Positions 47,090 through 59,289 of a stretch of 64,000 nucleotides of DNA are shown here, one piece after another (the first letter of the stretch is position 1; every line of letters starts with the position of its first letter). A program made the translations under genes and the position numbers. The notes below the pieces were generated by a model, which was given only the letters and a program-made list of their open reading frames with translations, was not told the origin of the DNA and searched no databases. The DNA is from Epiperipatus broadwayi (taxonomy: Eukaryota; Onychophora; Udeonychophora; Euonychophora; Peripatidae), in assembly GCA_028023455.1 (NCBI GenBank), contig JAQFVV010000144.1:1056001-1120000 (forward strand), given 5' to 3'.

Positions 47090-47157
47090 AGCTATGTCAA
47101 AAAAGAAGAAAGTTATATTTCTATTCTAAAAACATAGCTATATTTCCTGATCAACTC
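47090..47157. repeat. Imperfect inverted repeat around GAGTTGATCA
   Basis: GAGTTGATCA-AGCTATGT and ACATAGCT-...-TGATCAACTC are inverted copies about 30 bp apart, with an 8-bp insertion in the right arm. It lies at the edge of dispersed repeat X and may mark that element's end. Confidence 0.6.
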
Positions 47158-47164
47158 GGCCTAT

Positions 47165-47735
47165 TAATTGTTGAGAATTGTGCTATTGACAAAATCAGCT
47201 TTTAATTTATTTAATCTGGGCGCCAGAATTCCTAAGAATTAGCTGAAATCATCATATAACATCTCACAAATAAAAAAAAATACTTTTAAACTAATCAGTA
47301 TTACATCATACCGTAACGAGAATTATTTTTTTAAGATTATTATTCCTGGGCTTATTCAAACATATTGGCAAAGGTAAATTACATTTTTAAATCTTATTAA
47401 ACTACTAATAGATTTAATAATAAAAAATAATAACTATTATTAATAACGCACAAATGAAAATTGGTATTAGAAATATTTTTATTCTAATAGATAAAAAAAA
47501 ATATTTGAAATAAATTATTTATCAAGTAAATTAGAGAGAACACATATTAATTCAAATAGGATGCAATCAATAAAATAAAATAATTAATTAAAAAGTTCTG
47601 TATAAACAAAAGTCTCTTGTACAGAAAAAACAAAAGTGTCTATCGGGATTATTTTAAGACTTATTTGCAAACGCTTAATTTTGTCACAATCAGGAGTAAT
47701 GAAGCATTACTTACCGGTAAGTTTTGGGAATTCAG
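47165..47735 (-). repeat. Dispersed repeat X, copy 2
   Basis: Matches 24230-24760 in inverted orientation, with landmarks GCCAGAATTC, TTGGCAAAGGTAA, CTTAATTTTGTCAC and ACTTACCGGTAAGT. On the minus strand it lies immediately downstream of the TATA-bearing patch at 47740-48010, so both may belong to one LTR-type element. Confidence 0.7.
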
Positions 47736-47739
47736 TAGT

Positions 47740-48010
47740 AGATAACTATGCATAGTTTTTTGGGTAGAATGAGCTCGGCCTTTTGATTATTATTTGATCT
47801 TGTGGTCCATTCTCCTAGTCGGTCACGAAAGCTTTTCTGGTATACATCTTCAGGCATGATGTCTTCAGAAGCTCCGGTTCACTCCGACATGCCGAATTAC
47901 TTCAGCGTAGAGCGATCTTGGATATATTATTGTTATCCAAGACCAACTAGAGAAACCAACGAACAAGATGTCCTTCAAACTGATCTCTGCCTTTTATACT
48001 CTCTAGAGGC
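47740..48010 (-). promoter_or_regulatory. LTR-like patch with TATA box
   Basis: A sharply bounded patch of balanced base composition. The minus strand has TATAAAAG at 47998-47991 and, about 15 bases further, an initiator-like ATCAGTTTG. A dyad (TATCCAAGATC with GATCTTGGATA, and AATATA between) lies near 47910-47950. The 93-codon plus-strand frame over it has no domain and is probably spurious. I interpret it as a promoter-bearing fragment of an LTR or similar element; the spacing from TATA to initiator is shorter than usual. Confidence 0.4.
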
Positions 48011-48069
48011 CCAGTTTTCCGACTTCTGCGCATATCTTTTGTTTGTCAAAATATCCGTTGATAATCTTA

Positions 48070-49740
48070 TATATTCTTTATAAAATTTATGTTACAAAGT
48101 CTCTATTTTTTTCAGCATAATCTGCCATCTTTAATTAGTTGAAATATTTTTACTTTCTCTTATCTAGATTGGTAATTTGTGTCTTTTGTTCTCTCCAATT
48201 CTAACTTTTATTTCTAATTACATAAAAAAAAAACGAAAGAATAATTTAACTTTCATTGTACGTTATTTTTTTTTTAAAAAAAAATTAGTCAAAAAAAAAT
48301 CTAAATTTACTTTTATTTTTTAGCTTTTACCAAATGCCAATATATTTGCAATGTATATAAATAAACGTTACAATATATATATATATATTGAAAAGAGATA
48401 GTTTGGAAAAAGTTGATAGTGAACAGAAAAGTTATTTGCTTGATTCTTACTTGAGGAGGAAAAAGAAAGAAAAAATCTTTTGAAATATTTGAGATGGAAC
48501 TTTTTTATATTAATAAGTATGAGAATAATGTTATTTGTTGCTAAGATAACAAATTTGACTATTAAGTAGTTTCTTCCCCAAGAAAAAAAATCATATAAAT
48601 GTATTCTCAACTACTGTAATAAAACAGCAGATAGAATATCAAATGATTGTTCTATTTTGATCCAGAAAGGGAATCATAATGATAACTATTGCATTAATAT
48701 TTTCAGAAATTTATAACCATTTCTCCAGGACTTAACTCAGGTTTTTGCCATTTTTTTTCAATATTGGCATGTCCAACTTGATATTTATTTATATCTTTAT
48801 TTTTTTATATACTTCGAGTATGTATATAATTTGTTGTTTTATATAATTATAAATAATTTGTTTACAATTCTTTCAATAACAAGATTACAAAGGTTTTAAA
48901 TAATTCATAATTTTAATTATATATGTGTATTTAAAAACAAAACGATAAATATTAATTAAAATAAAATTATATATAAGTAACATATTCAATGCAATATTTG
49001 ATACTAAGAGACTGGCTGTTTTTGATATTACTTAAAATAAGAAAAACAGCATGTTTTTCTCAAGAGGTTTTACTATTGCTCTTTCATAATTTTTATTAGT
49101 TGTTAATGCTGGAAAGTCTATTTTGCATAAATATATAGTAGAAAACTGCAACATGACCAAAGCTATATTTATAACTAATCTTTTGTATTCATTTAAAAAG
49201 TATCAATTTAAACTTCATGTGTTATTTCATCATTAAAAACATTATAATGCTGCTCATTTCTACATCTCTCGACATTCCACTCTTAACTACATATAAGCAG
49301 CTAATGGAATTGAAGGAAAAGTCTTTTGGGGAAAATTTCTATTATGAACAAATAAAAAAATACTGAACTATTTTCTTATAACAGTTCTAGAATAAAGCAA
49401 AGAGATTTTTACAGTTTTGTATTATACATTTAAATGCTGATGTACATATATCAGTATCTAAATTTTTTTTACTTACCAATGTAGTAAAAATCATTATTTG
49501 GAAAGGTTAGTAATAAAATATGAATGATGATCCTAAAGATAATAACGTAAAATTAACTCATTCTTAATATTCAGGCCGAGTAAGAACTTTTAGGAGAAAG
49601 TTATACGTGCCTTGCTGCAATCTTTTAATTTATGTATGAATTCCAAAATAGTAGACATTTAGCTCTATCCAGATGTATTTCCAAGACATGATTTACTTGG
49701 TACCATATGTGTAAAAAGTGTTTTTTCCTGCTACTATTTT
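48070..49740. other. AT-rich non-coding sequence
   Basis: Includes (TA)n near 48372-48389. No gene, RNA or repeat family is supported. Confidence 0.4.
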
Positions 49741-50014
49741 ATACTCATTTGTATTGGGTGTATGTGTCTAAGAGACAAGCCCAATCTCATAGAGGTGGTA
49801 TGTGTGTGAGGTAAGCACCATAGGCACTAGATTGAAATGAGTGTCAAAATAAGATTTATTTTTTGGTCCTCATTTATTAGCAGCCATACATTGCTTGATT
49901 GCACTGTTTTTGTGCAAAAACACAGAAATATGCAATTTACATGGCTGAAACTATGGTTACTACAACACTACCTTTGTAATAGCCATTTTGGGCTGTGTGA
50001 TGGCATTGTTCTCT

Positions 50015-50100
50015 ATGCAAAATGCATATGTTCAGTGGTAAGAGTTCACTACCATTTGATATTAGAGTGTCTGTTGTTCAATTTCACACAAGTGTTGAAA
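50015..50100 (+). repeat. tRNA-like SINE relic
   Basis: ATGTTCAGTGGTAAGAG at about 50029-50045 resembles the A box of tRNA-Gly-like sequences (TTCAGTGGTAGA). TTGTTCAATTTCAC at about 50074-50087 resembles a B box (GGTTCAATTCC). Flanks from 49740 to 50300 are more complex than average and may be the rest of the repeat. The frames covering this stretch (49837-50580) look accidental. Confidence 0.4.
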
Positions 50101-50329
50101 TCTCTTTTCAAAATTATTGTCTTGCATACCAACTGGAATAGTATTGCATAGTAATAATTATCACCCTTTCAGTCCACTTCCCTATGCATCTTGGAAGCTG
50201 CTAGAAATTTGGAAAGGCTTTTTTCAGAGCATGATGTGGTGGATTCACAACAAATTTCATGCTCTTGTGATGAGATGGCTGTACACAATCGATAGTTTCA
50301 AAAGACATTTTTGCTCTTATGCATTGTTA

Positions 50330-51302
50330 TTTTTTTGGATTTGGTTCCATTTACAAATGAGAATTTTTTTTTGATTTTTTTTTTTTTGTTTGTGTTTGGA
50401 AATAAAATTGTTGTTGTTGGAATTGATACTTGTTATTGTGAGTTGTTTTTGAAACCCAATCAATGCAAAGATATTTTTTTTGGCACTTGTATTATAGATT
50501 TAAAAACCAAGTCAGCTGATAAAATACAAAAACATGGACTAATGAATTTTTTGTTTTGGGTTTTTTTTTTGTTGTTGTAACTTTGTTTAAATGTTTAATT
50601 TACTATTACAAGAATAACATCAATTTGGAAATCAAAAAGAAAAGTGTTTGGGTTTTGTTTTTCACTTTTCATCGGTGGCAGGAGTGAAAAACTAAGTCGG
50701 CTGATTACTGTTTTCATGAAGTGTTTTGGGTTGTTTTTGAGTTTGGTTTAAATGTTGAATTTACTATTCGAACAAGAACTTTAATTTTCCAATTGAAAGA
50801 AAACTGTTAGATTTTGGGGTTTGGTTCTTTTTTTAATGAAGTATTTTGGGTTTTTTTTTTTGTTGTTGTTGTTTTGTGTTTTGGGGATTTTTGTTGAAAC
50901 ATTGAATTTCCTATTAGAAGAATAACATCAATTTGGAAATCCACAGATAACTGTTTTGTTTTGTTTTTGATGACTTTTTTTTCATGAAGTGTTTTGGGTT
51001 GTTTTTTAGTTTTGTTTCAATGTTTTAATTTACTATTAGAAGAATAATGCTAAATTTGTAAATCAAAAGAAAACTGTTTTTTTTTTTTTTTGGGGGGGGG
51101 GAGGTTGATTCCTTTTGTAATGAACTGTTTCGGATTGTTTTTTTTTTTTTTTAAATTTTGGTTGAAATGTTGAATTTACTATTACAAGAATAGTGTAAAT
51201 TTGGAAATAAGTGGATATTTTTTTTGTTGGTTTTTTTTTTTTTACTTTTAAGCTTTTAATTTACTATTATAAGAATAACGTTATTCTTGTATTAGTAAAT
51301 TA
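50330..51302 (+). repeat. T/G-rich degenerate tandem array
   Basis: AATTTACTATT(A/C)...AAGAA recurs near 50596, 50758, 50905, 51026, 51174 and 51258, at irregular spacing from about 85 to 160 bp. Each is followed by AATTTGGAAATC and a G/T-rich stretch ending GTTTTGGGTTGTTTTT. Runs of T and a run of G (near 51091) are common. The array ends with a palindrome at 51257-51302. Confidence 0.7.
51257..51302. repeat. Palindrome closing the T/G-rich array
   Basis: TAATTTACTATTATAAGAAT meets its near-complement over AACGTT at the centre, giving about 46 bp of almost perfect dyad symmetry. It consists of one array motif followed by its inverted copy. Confidence 0.75.
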
Positions 51303-52826
51303 AATACTTTAACAAAATTTCAAAAAAACAAACAAACAAACAAACAACAACACAAAAAACGTTTTTAAATTTAGAATGCTAACAATAACATAAATTTTCA
51401 AAAGTCTCAAAAAACAAAAAGGCAGGTCCAGAAACTTTATATTAATAGGTTTTTGAAGAGAAACAGCGACATCAAGTGAAGTACTAATATGCTGCTCATA
51501 GACGAGTACCATTTTTTTTAAAGAAAGATTTTAATAAAATTTATAGCAGAAAAATATCTCAACAATGAAAACAAGTATGGAGGTGCTTTTATATAAAAAT
51601 AATTCTTTTTTTGTTGTTGTTATTTTTAATAAAAAATTGGTCATTTCTTCAAGTGAATTTTTTATTCATTTTAAAATTTTTTCAGAATAATCCTTTATGA
51701 AACAAATGTATATTAATGGAAATATAAACAAAATTATTTCAGGAAATCTATTCTATTATCTTAGCTATGAAATAAGTATTTCTCAGGTAGTCTGAATGTG
51801 CCAGAATTAAAAAGTAATAAATTCTTAAAATATCATTAAAAGTTAGAAATATAAAATATTATTATTAATGCATAACCTAATGTACTTTGTAGTGTTTTTT
51901 TTTTTTTTTATGTCTGTAGAATGAATAATAAATTAATATGTTACCTTTTTTTTTTTTTGAAAGATTTTTATTGTTTGGTATATTTTAATATATTCTGTTT
52001 CATTGTTATGGTAGTTTTATAATTTGTATGTACATGTATTTTTTAAAAAATAAATGTATTTTTTTTTTATTTAATGCAAATTTTTTTATATTACTTCCAT
52101 TGTTTTATTCAGTAGACCCTTTGAAATAAATATTAATAGTCTTCTTAAGAATTTTAAAAAGTACAATCTTTAATGACCTAACTAGAGATCAGTTTTTGTT
52201 GCAGATGATATGTATAACTATTTAAGAGAAATTTCATAATGTGCTTTAGTAGAGATCTAATCATTTCTGAATTAAAGATTAATATGTCACCTCTGTTTTT
52301 TGAGAGTCACATGACATCTTGAATAAGTAATCATTCAACTGTATTTCAGTTTTTTTTTAAAAAAATAAAGAATATTACCAAGAATTATAAATGTACCTCA
52401 TTCAAAATGGTATTAAAGTCATTAAATGGATTATACTCATTATAACTTAATTTTTATAATTTTTTTAATTTCTCATTAATATTCTAACTCTGACTTAGAT
52501 TCTAGAAATATAAGTTTGGAAAAAATTTCAATGGAACAACACATTTTTTTAACTTTCTAAATTGTATATAATAAAATTATATAGTTATTGTTTTAATAAA
52601 TGGGTATGAAACTTACTCTGATCTAAGTAGATAGCACTTTTGTGAATATGCTGTATGAATATAATGAGAGCAAAACACTTTTTTTAAAAATAACATACTA
52701 TATGCTTGTGTATGTGAAATTAAATTTGATTTATAAATGTCTCCATTTTAATGACTGCTTATTCATAACATTTATTTTAGATGTATGTATATTAATGTAT
52801 TTTATTTAATTTGTATGAATTTTTAG
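51303..52826. other. AT-rich sequence, probably intron upstream of the exon
   Basis: No coding motif. Many poly-T runs. The last 40 bases are pyrimidine/TA-rich with a TATTAATG string at about 52791-52798 that could serve as a branch point for the acceptor at 52826. Confidence 0.45.
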
Positions 52827-52981
52827 AAACAGAAAAGAAATTACAGAAGATGAATCTTTCGTCGCATGTGGATTATGATTTAGAGGACCAAGAAAATACA
52901 CCTATCATTCCTACCATGAGTAGTCCTACAACAGGAGACTCCCTGGCCATTGCTCCAGCAGCTATTTCTAAATGTCCTGGT
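52827..52981 (+). CDS. Internal exon of an unidentified protein-coding gene
   Basis: A 155-bp exon framed by an acceptor (TTTTTAG, ending 52826) and a perfect donor (GTAAGT from 52982). It begins with the last two bases of a codon and ends on a codon boundary. The 51 complete codons start TEKKLQKMNLSSHVDYDLED and finish AIAPAAISKCPG. Base composition and third-position use are unlike the AT-rich flanks, and no stop interrupts. The peptide is acidic then Pro/Ser/Thr-rich, typical of a disordered linker. The frame stays open past the donor into obvious intron. I do not recognise the family. No neighbouring exon could be identified within the window, so the introns on both sides must be long or lie in unrecognised sequence. 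A chance open frame is less likely given both splice consensuses. Confidence 0.6.
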
Positions 52982-52987
52982 GTAAGT

Positions 52988-54235
52988 ATTGACATATTTT
53001 TTAAATCAGATTATATGTTAAATACAAATAGTTTTTGATTCATTCTGGTGATCAATCCATGGTCCATATAGATAACCATCTAATCATCATTTGCAATCAT
53101 TATTTTATTAACAAATATGGCCATTCTAATTTCAGAAGATAAAAACAAAGATAAAGAATAAAAATTAAAGATAAATATTGTAATGACTATACAAAGTCAC
53201 ATGTCTATACAAACATATTCACAAAACTAATTTATCTACATCTATAAAAATGCTGGCTTTTTCATTTCAACAAAAATTTTATTAACAATAAATAGTGATT
53301 ACATACTAATAAAGGATAAATAAATGAATAAGTTGTACAATAATATTATTATATAATGTTCTATTTGTCATCTGGCTAGATTATGTTATGAGAGCACAAT
53401 TGTTATACTCTTATGTGGTTAGGTATATTGAAGAGATTCTAAGAACTTGTTCATTTGACATCTTATCAAGCTATCTTTTAATTCTTTCAGTAATGATATT
53501 TACTTTTGAAAGATTTCAAGAGCTTTTCATTATGTTCTTACATTAGTTATAACTTGGTCATGAAAACAAAATATTTGAGTACTTTTTAGAGTATCTTTAA
53601 AATAATCTTTATTATGAAAATAGGGTTTGCCTGTCTTTTGAAAACCATGCTCAAGTTTACCATAAAATAATTTTTTTTCATCATTCGTTGATAAAGGAGT
53701 TGAGTTTTTAAAAATTAATAAATCTCTAGAAATTGCATTCAAAACAATAGGAATCCTTTATGTAAATATTACAAATACAATCAACTGTTAGTTGAATAGC
53801 ACATCAAACATGTTACAGTTGAATGTATTTGGAATATTTAAATAAAGTTAAATTTTTCTAAAGATATTAGATACTCATATTAGATGATGGAAATAGTCTA
53901 ATATAAAAATACAACTAAAACACCATCATCACAAACCTTCAGGAAAACAGTAGGAATCCTTTGTATCTTAAGCTTTTGAAATAACAATAATATTAGAGAC
54001 ATTAATATATTATAAATCTAAAAAAAAGATGGAAGTTTTGGTTTTAGTTAATTCAGATTAAAAATTCCACCATAAAAAAACATATCTTATATATCAGTAC
54101 CTACATTTTGAAGCATCCTATAAACTTTTCTAAAGACAACTACTATACAATATAAAATAAGGGTGGAAATAGTATATAGCAGTTTTCATTTCAAATGCCT
54201 CAGATTTGTCACTAGGAACTCCTCCCCCCATCATT
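52988..54235. other. AT-rich sequence, probably intron
   Basis: No coding or RNA feature. Two similar phrases (AATAGGAATCCTTT near 53745 and AGTAGGAATCCTTT near 53950) suggest an old short duplication. Confidence 0.4.
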
Positions 54236-54238
54236 TTG

Positions 54239-54334
54239 AAACTGTATAATATAAATATACTTCAGTGAACAACTAGTTAATTTCAAACTGTGTAGTATGA
54301 ATATATTTCAGTGGATAACTAGTTAATTTCAAAC
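54239..54334 (+). repeat. 46-bp tandem duplication
   Basis: AAACTGTATAATATAAATAT ... CAACTAGTTAATTTC is followed at once by AAACTGTGTAGTATGAATAT ... TAACTAGTTAATTTC; the units start at 54239 and 54285. Confidence 0.85.
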
Positions 54335-54339
54335 ATCCA

Positions 54340-56820
54340 TGTCTTGGATCAAATAAAAAATGCAACATATAAATTGCACCTTTAATCAGAGCATATTTTT
54401 TTTTGCATTTGCTTGGTAGAAAAAGCTATGTATATAGTATTTCTTGATTCTCTAAAACTTATTGAATTTTTGCTAATCATTAATCCAGGATTCAAAGCAA
54501 TCTATTCAACATAATATTTTTGCTGCATTAGATGGCACTGTATTTTACAAAAATTACTGCATATATTTTTTATCTGTTTTGTTTTTATAAATTACAATAA
54601 CAGAGGCATCTTAAAAATCAGGTAATGGAATTTCCCAGGTTTATCTGATTATTTTATTTTGACCATGTATTATGTTTATTTTGAAATTACTCAAATTGAT
54701 AGTAAAAGTTCAGAAGTATATGTGCAGATTTTGTTTCATATTTGATATAACTATCAAACAGAATGCAAAGATATAAACAAAAAAATTTGCTTAAAGCTAA
54801 GAGTTCCAAAATGGATTTCCTTTCATCTTCCAGTATTAGATAAAGAGTTGGAAGGATACTGGCAGTTAGACTTAGAGATCTAAATTGGCTTTCTTTATTT
54901 TATATTTTGTACATCTTACATGGTGTTAGATAAGTAAGTAATTAACTAACTCAGAGAAAGATGCCTTTTGTATAAACATAGCTTTTCAAGATAGCATTTA
55001 ATAGGATAGGAAATTCCATTCGAATTTTCATTAATTATTTAGAGATTAAATAGTAAAAAAAATAATGATTTTATTTTCAATAATTTTTATATAAAATCAG
55101 AGCTGTAAAAACGATCTTTAAAATTTGATTTGAACTATTCCAAATTTTTTATGAATAATTTTAAAATTGATTACACCATCAAGACTTGAAAGTATTATTA
55201 TTAAAATAAGTTCTTTTATTTGAAATACTAATAAAATTTTAAATTTTTAGATTTCTTCCATATATATACTTCATCTGTTACCTTCATGAGTAATTGAAAG
55301 TCATGGGGAAAAAAATTAATGCACATGTCAGTCTATTGTTTGTGCTTTAATTTACATGTATGTATCTGCACGCATTTAGGGTGCATGTGTCTACATATGT
55401 GGATATATGTGCGTATGTGTTAATGTGTGTGTATCTATTGACATGTGAGTATACAAATAATAGATTTAATTAAATCTACTTTTATAAATCAAACTTTTAT
55501 AATTTATATATTAAAGAATAGAGCATTGAGAATTCTTTCACACAAAAGAGGAAATGGTCTGAAAAGGATTGACAATCTTTGAATTGAACTTTTCTTTGCA
55601 TGGATGAGGATATTCATTCGTTGTATCAATCTATAATGAATACATTTCAATTTCTTTTTGTTCAATTTCAAATTTCCATGATTAAAAAGCACTATAATGT
55701 TCATCGTCAGTGTATTTTATGGCATCTATGAAGTATCATTATGGACCCTAATATATTCTGACCCTTTGGTTGAAAACCACTGAGTTAAACATCCTATTGT
55801 TTTCTCAAAACAATTGATGCTTATATGTCATAAAAATAATTAACAGATTTGTCTTAAATAGTTTAAAAATATAACAATTTTATTTACAAAAATATCATTT
55901 TTTAAATATATTTATTTAAAAAATAATTCCTACTGAATTAGTTACTTTTAGAGTTATCTTTTGAATAATAGATTTATTTATTTTTCATAAGCAAAATAAA
56001 GGGTTGGTTGATCTTTAATATATTTAAAAATATAAACTGCACAAACAATTTTGTCTCTTTTTTTGAATTTTTGTTTCTGAAAATAAAAGCTAAAATGAGA
56101 TAATTCTTTTATTCCATTCTTAAAGTTTTTTTTCCTTTATTTTTAAAATTACCTTAATTTAAAATATATCAAGATAATAAAATAAGATAATCATTTTATA
56201 TTTAATTTAATAACGATTAAAATAAATTTTGCAATTTAGAAGCATTTATATTAAATTTGATTTATTTTTTATACTCGTATTTTTATATCGTATTAAACGT
56301 AGTAATTTATTATATAAAAATTATAATTATTAGTATTATTTTTTGTATAATTTCCATTATAAATTATATTAAATTACTAAACTAAAACTTTAAATAATAT
56401 CTACAGTTAGCATATAAGTAGTCTATATCATCCATAATACTGGACAGCTAGAGAATTTGTCCTGGGGTTTTTGCTTTTTGTAAAAATTAAATTATTTGCG
56501 TATGAAATTTTTGAACATATTTTCAAAATATTTTTTTTTTCTATATTTATTAGTTATCCAAATTTTCATGTTTAAAACAGTTCCACATCACTAAATTTAT
56601 CAATTTTACAATTAATGACAAATATAAAACATGCATGTTATAATATTTACATCTATATAGTATAATAAAAATTGGTACTTACATAGTAGACCTGCTACCC
56701 ATACTTGCATCAGTAGACTGTCAAACCTTTCTCCAGTGGAAAGCGGAGGCTGTTTCAGATAGTAGAATGCCATAGTTGTGACATTTTATACAGCATTCTG
56801 CTGTCAAAACATAGGCAGCA
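54340..56820. other. AT-rich non-coding sequence, probably intron
   Basis: 55360-55450 is a degenerate alternating TG/TA-rich stretch (TGTATGTATC, TGCGTATGTG words). No gene is supported. A small more complex patch at 56690-56830 may be a repeat fragment. Confidence 0.4.
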
Positions 56821-56822
56821 GT

Positions 56823-57084
56823 TCTAATACATAAGTATCCACAAAATATATAAATATAAAATTAAATTTCATATATATTTTTGTTATGTCTGGTACTTGT
56901 TGTATATTATAAAATCTGATGTCACATATAATATATGGATTTAATATGTTAACTGTGTTTTAGCATACTTTCATATTAACGTGATATAATTATATTATTA
57001 ATAAAATATTGTATCAGACATAACAAAAATATACATTGAAATTTAATTTTACATTTACATATTTTGTGCTTATATGTGTTATTC
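56823..57084. mobile_element. MITE-like element with long inverted ends
   Basis: 56837-56895 and 57008-57068 are inverted repeats of about 55-60 bp, sharing AAATTAAATTTCA, TATTTTTGTTATGTCTG and CACAAAATAT. The match weakens outward to about 56823 and 57084. The middle of about 110 bp is unique and AT-rich. Target duplication is not clear, so the family is open. Confidence 0.7.
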
Positions 57085-59260
57085 ATTTACTGGTAAAATT
57101 TATGTACCAGTTCAATATAGAACCAGTTTTAAACCAATTGGAATTATTGCTCAAAAGTAAGCTCTTTTCAGATTTAAACAAAAATTAATCATCCAGAGTT
57201 GCACAATTTTCTCAATTTAAAAAATGATAATCACATGCAAAAAAAATAAAATAAATAATAATATTATTATATCAACCTATATCAGCCTATTTTATTTAAA
57301 AATAACAATCTGAGAACAAAAAATTTAACACTTAAACTGTGATAGGATGATTAAAGGAAATGGAAAAATAAATGGGGATTCATGTTAATTTTTATTTCAG
57401 AATTTAATAAGCTGCAAATAGTTAACAATCTGTTGAATTAATATCTTCATACTGGATATGATTTTAGAAACTTTGTTTATATATTTATAATATTGAAGAA
57501 AAAAAAGATATTTTAATAAATATTATTTTTAGATATTTTTATTAAAATTAGGTATTAGTTTGCTATTGTTATATATTTTTTAAAAAATATTGGTTTGTAT
57601 TTAGATGTGTGTAATATTTTAAATATATTTTACAAATGAAGTAAAATTTGCAGGAAATAATTTTTCATATTTAAACATTTTAAAGCAAAAACACATTCCT
57701 ATACTTTAAAAAAATTTTTTTTAAAATTTTCTTATATATTGAAAAGAGTGTTATCTTAATTAAATTTATTTTGATTTGTTTTCGTATTTTTATAAATAGG
57801 TTTGGAAAGTAAATTTATTTTTTTGAATTAATATAATACATAAGTAAAATAAAATAAAAAAATTGGAAACTTGAATTAGAGTACAATGACTGATATTAGC
57901 AAGAAAAGTAAAAAAGGTTTATGTTAATGTTTTGATTATGTTCAATTAATGTTATTAAGAGATACTGTAGTAAATATTATTGTCTGTTTTTAATGAAATT
58001 AGTTGCATCCATATCAGATTGATAATTATATTTTTTAAAGAAAAATATTACATCCAAGAGAAGGGTTATGTACACATACTAAATCTATTGTCATTACTAA
58101 CATTTATAATAATCAGTTAATTAATTAATCAAAAAATTGTTTTTTCTTTTTTTAATCTATAAGGCACATTTTTTTTAGGAGATAAAAGAATATGTAAGTC
58201 TCTAATTGTTTTATAATCCTATAAAATGAAATAATAATATTAATGTCTTGATTTTCATTAGATTATATAAAATAACTTAGTTTAAAAAGGTAGTGCACTA
58301 TTTCATAGCAAATATTTTTCCTCTTTTAAAATATAAATAAAGATTGAGGTTTCAAATGTGGATATATAATTACCTAAAGCATAAAAGAATACATTTTCAC
58401 TTTCTGGTCAGAAATGAAAGATGTCTAAGAAAATAATTTTGGCAAAAAATTGGAATAAAGTTTTATTTAAAATGTTTTTTTTAAAAATCTGCTAAAGTAT
58501 AATATTTTATTAATGACCTTATTGATAATTAAAAAGCAGTACTAACTAAAACAAAACCCCCCAAAAATTTTATGTTCACTTTGGAAGAAAGGAATCTTAC
58601 TAATTATCGTTCTGGAAAGAAAATGTCTGGACAAGTACATCTTTAAATTAAGAGAAATTTATATATACAGATAAATATATAATTGAGTAATGAAATTTAT
58701 TGCAAATTTTTTAAGAAAAAGAGGAATGATACTAAGACAAATTTACACATTTGAAGAAAATATGCCAGTACTTCATATTTAATATAAAATGAAACTAGCC
58801 TATGTATGACTCTTCCAATAAAATAAAAATGATGTAAGCTAAGAATGTTTACATTGAAACATTAGAAATTAAAAAATACTGAAAATATAAAAGAACTTTT
58901 CATTGGAATATTTAATTAATGTTTCAGCATTAAATATTGGAATAAAAATATGAAAATGAACTAATAAATATTTCAGGGTTAGTCATTTACATTATAAATC
59001 TCAATACTTCAATAGCTACATTAAAAATATTGGTCTATTATGGAAGGATCCCAAAACTGGTAGCAATGCATTAGTGCATGAAAAGAAATGCAAAAATCTT
59101 GTTTCAAAAGTAACCTTTATTAGTTAAAAGATTACAAAAATTTTCAGGTCTACTTACCCGTTGATGATTACAAAGCGTTCAATGTTATAAAGGTAAAACA
59201 ATTATTAACCATGTTTACAAAAGAGACATACCCTCAATAACAATTATATTCATAAATGGG
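57085..59260. other. AT-rich non-coding sequence
   Basis: No gene, RNA or repeat family is supported; numerous A/T runs. Confidence 0.45.
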
Positions 59261-59289
59261 TTATTATAGTCTTGTTTAATGTGTATCTG

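Noticed and set aside
47802-48083. 93-codon plus-strand frame with varied amino acids
   Set aside because: No domain is recognised, and the opposite strand carries a TATA box and lies next to a dispersed repeat, so an LTR-like promoter patch fits better.
49837-50580. Three overlapping plus-strand frames (104, 85, 89 codons)
   Set aside because: Hydrophobic, different frames overlap each other, and they run into T-rich tandem sequence; no splice or start context.
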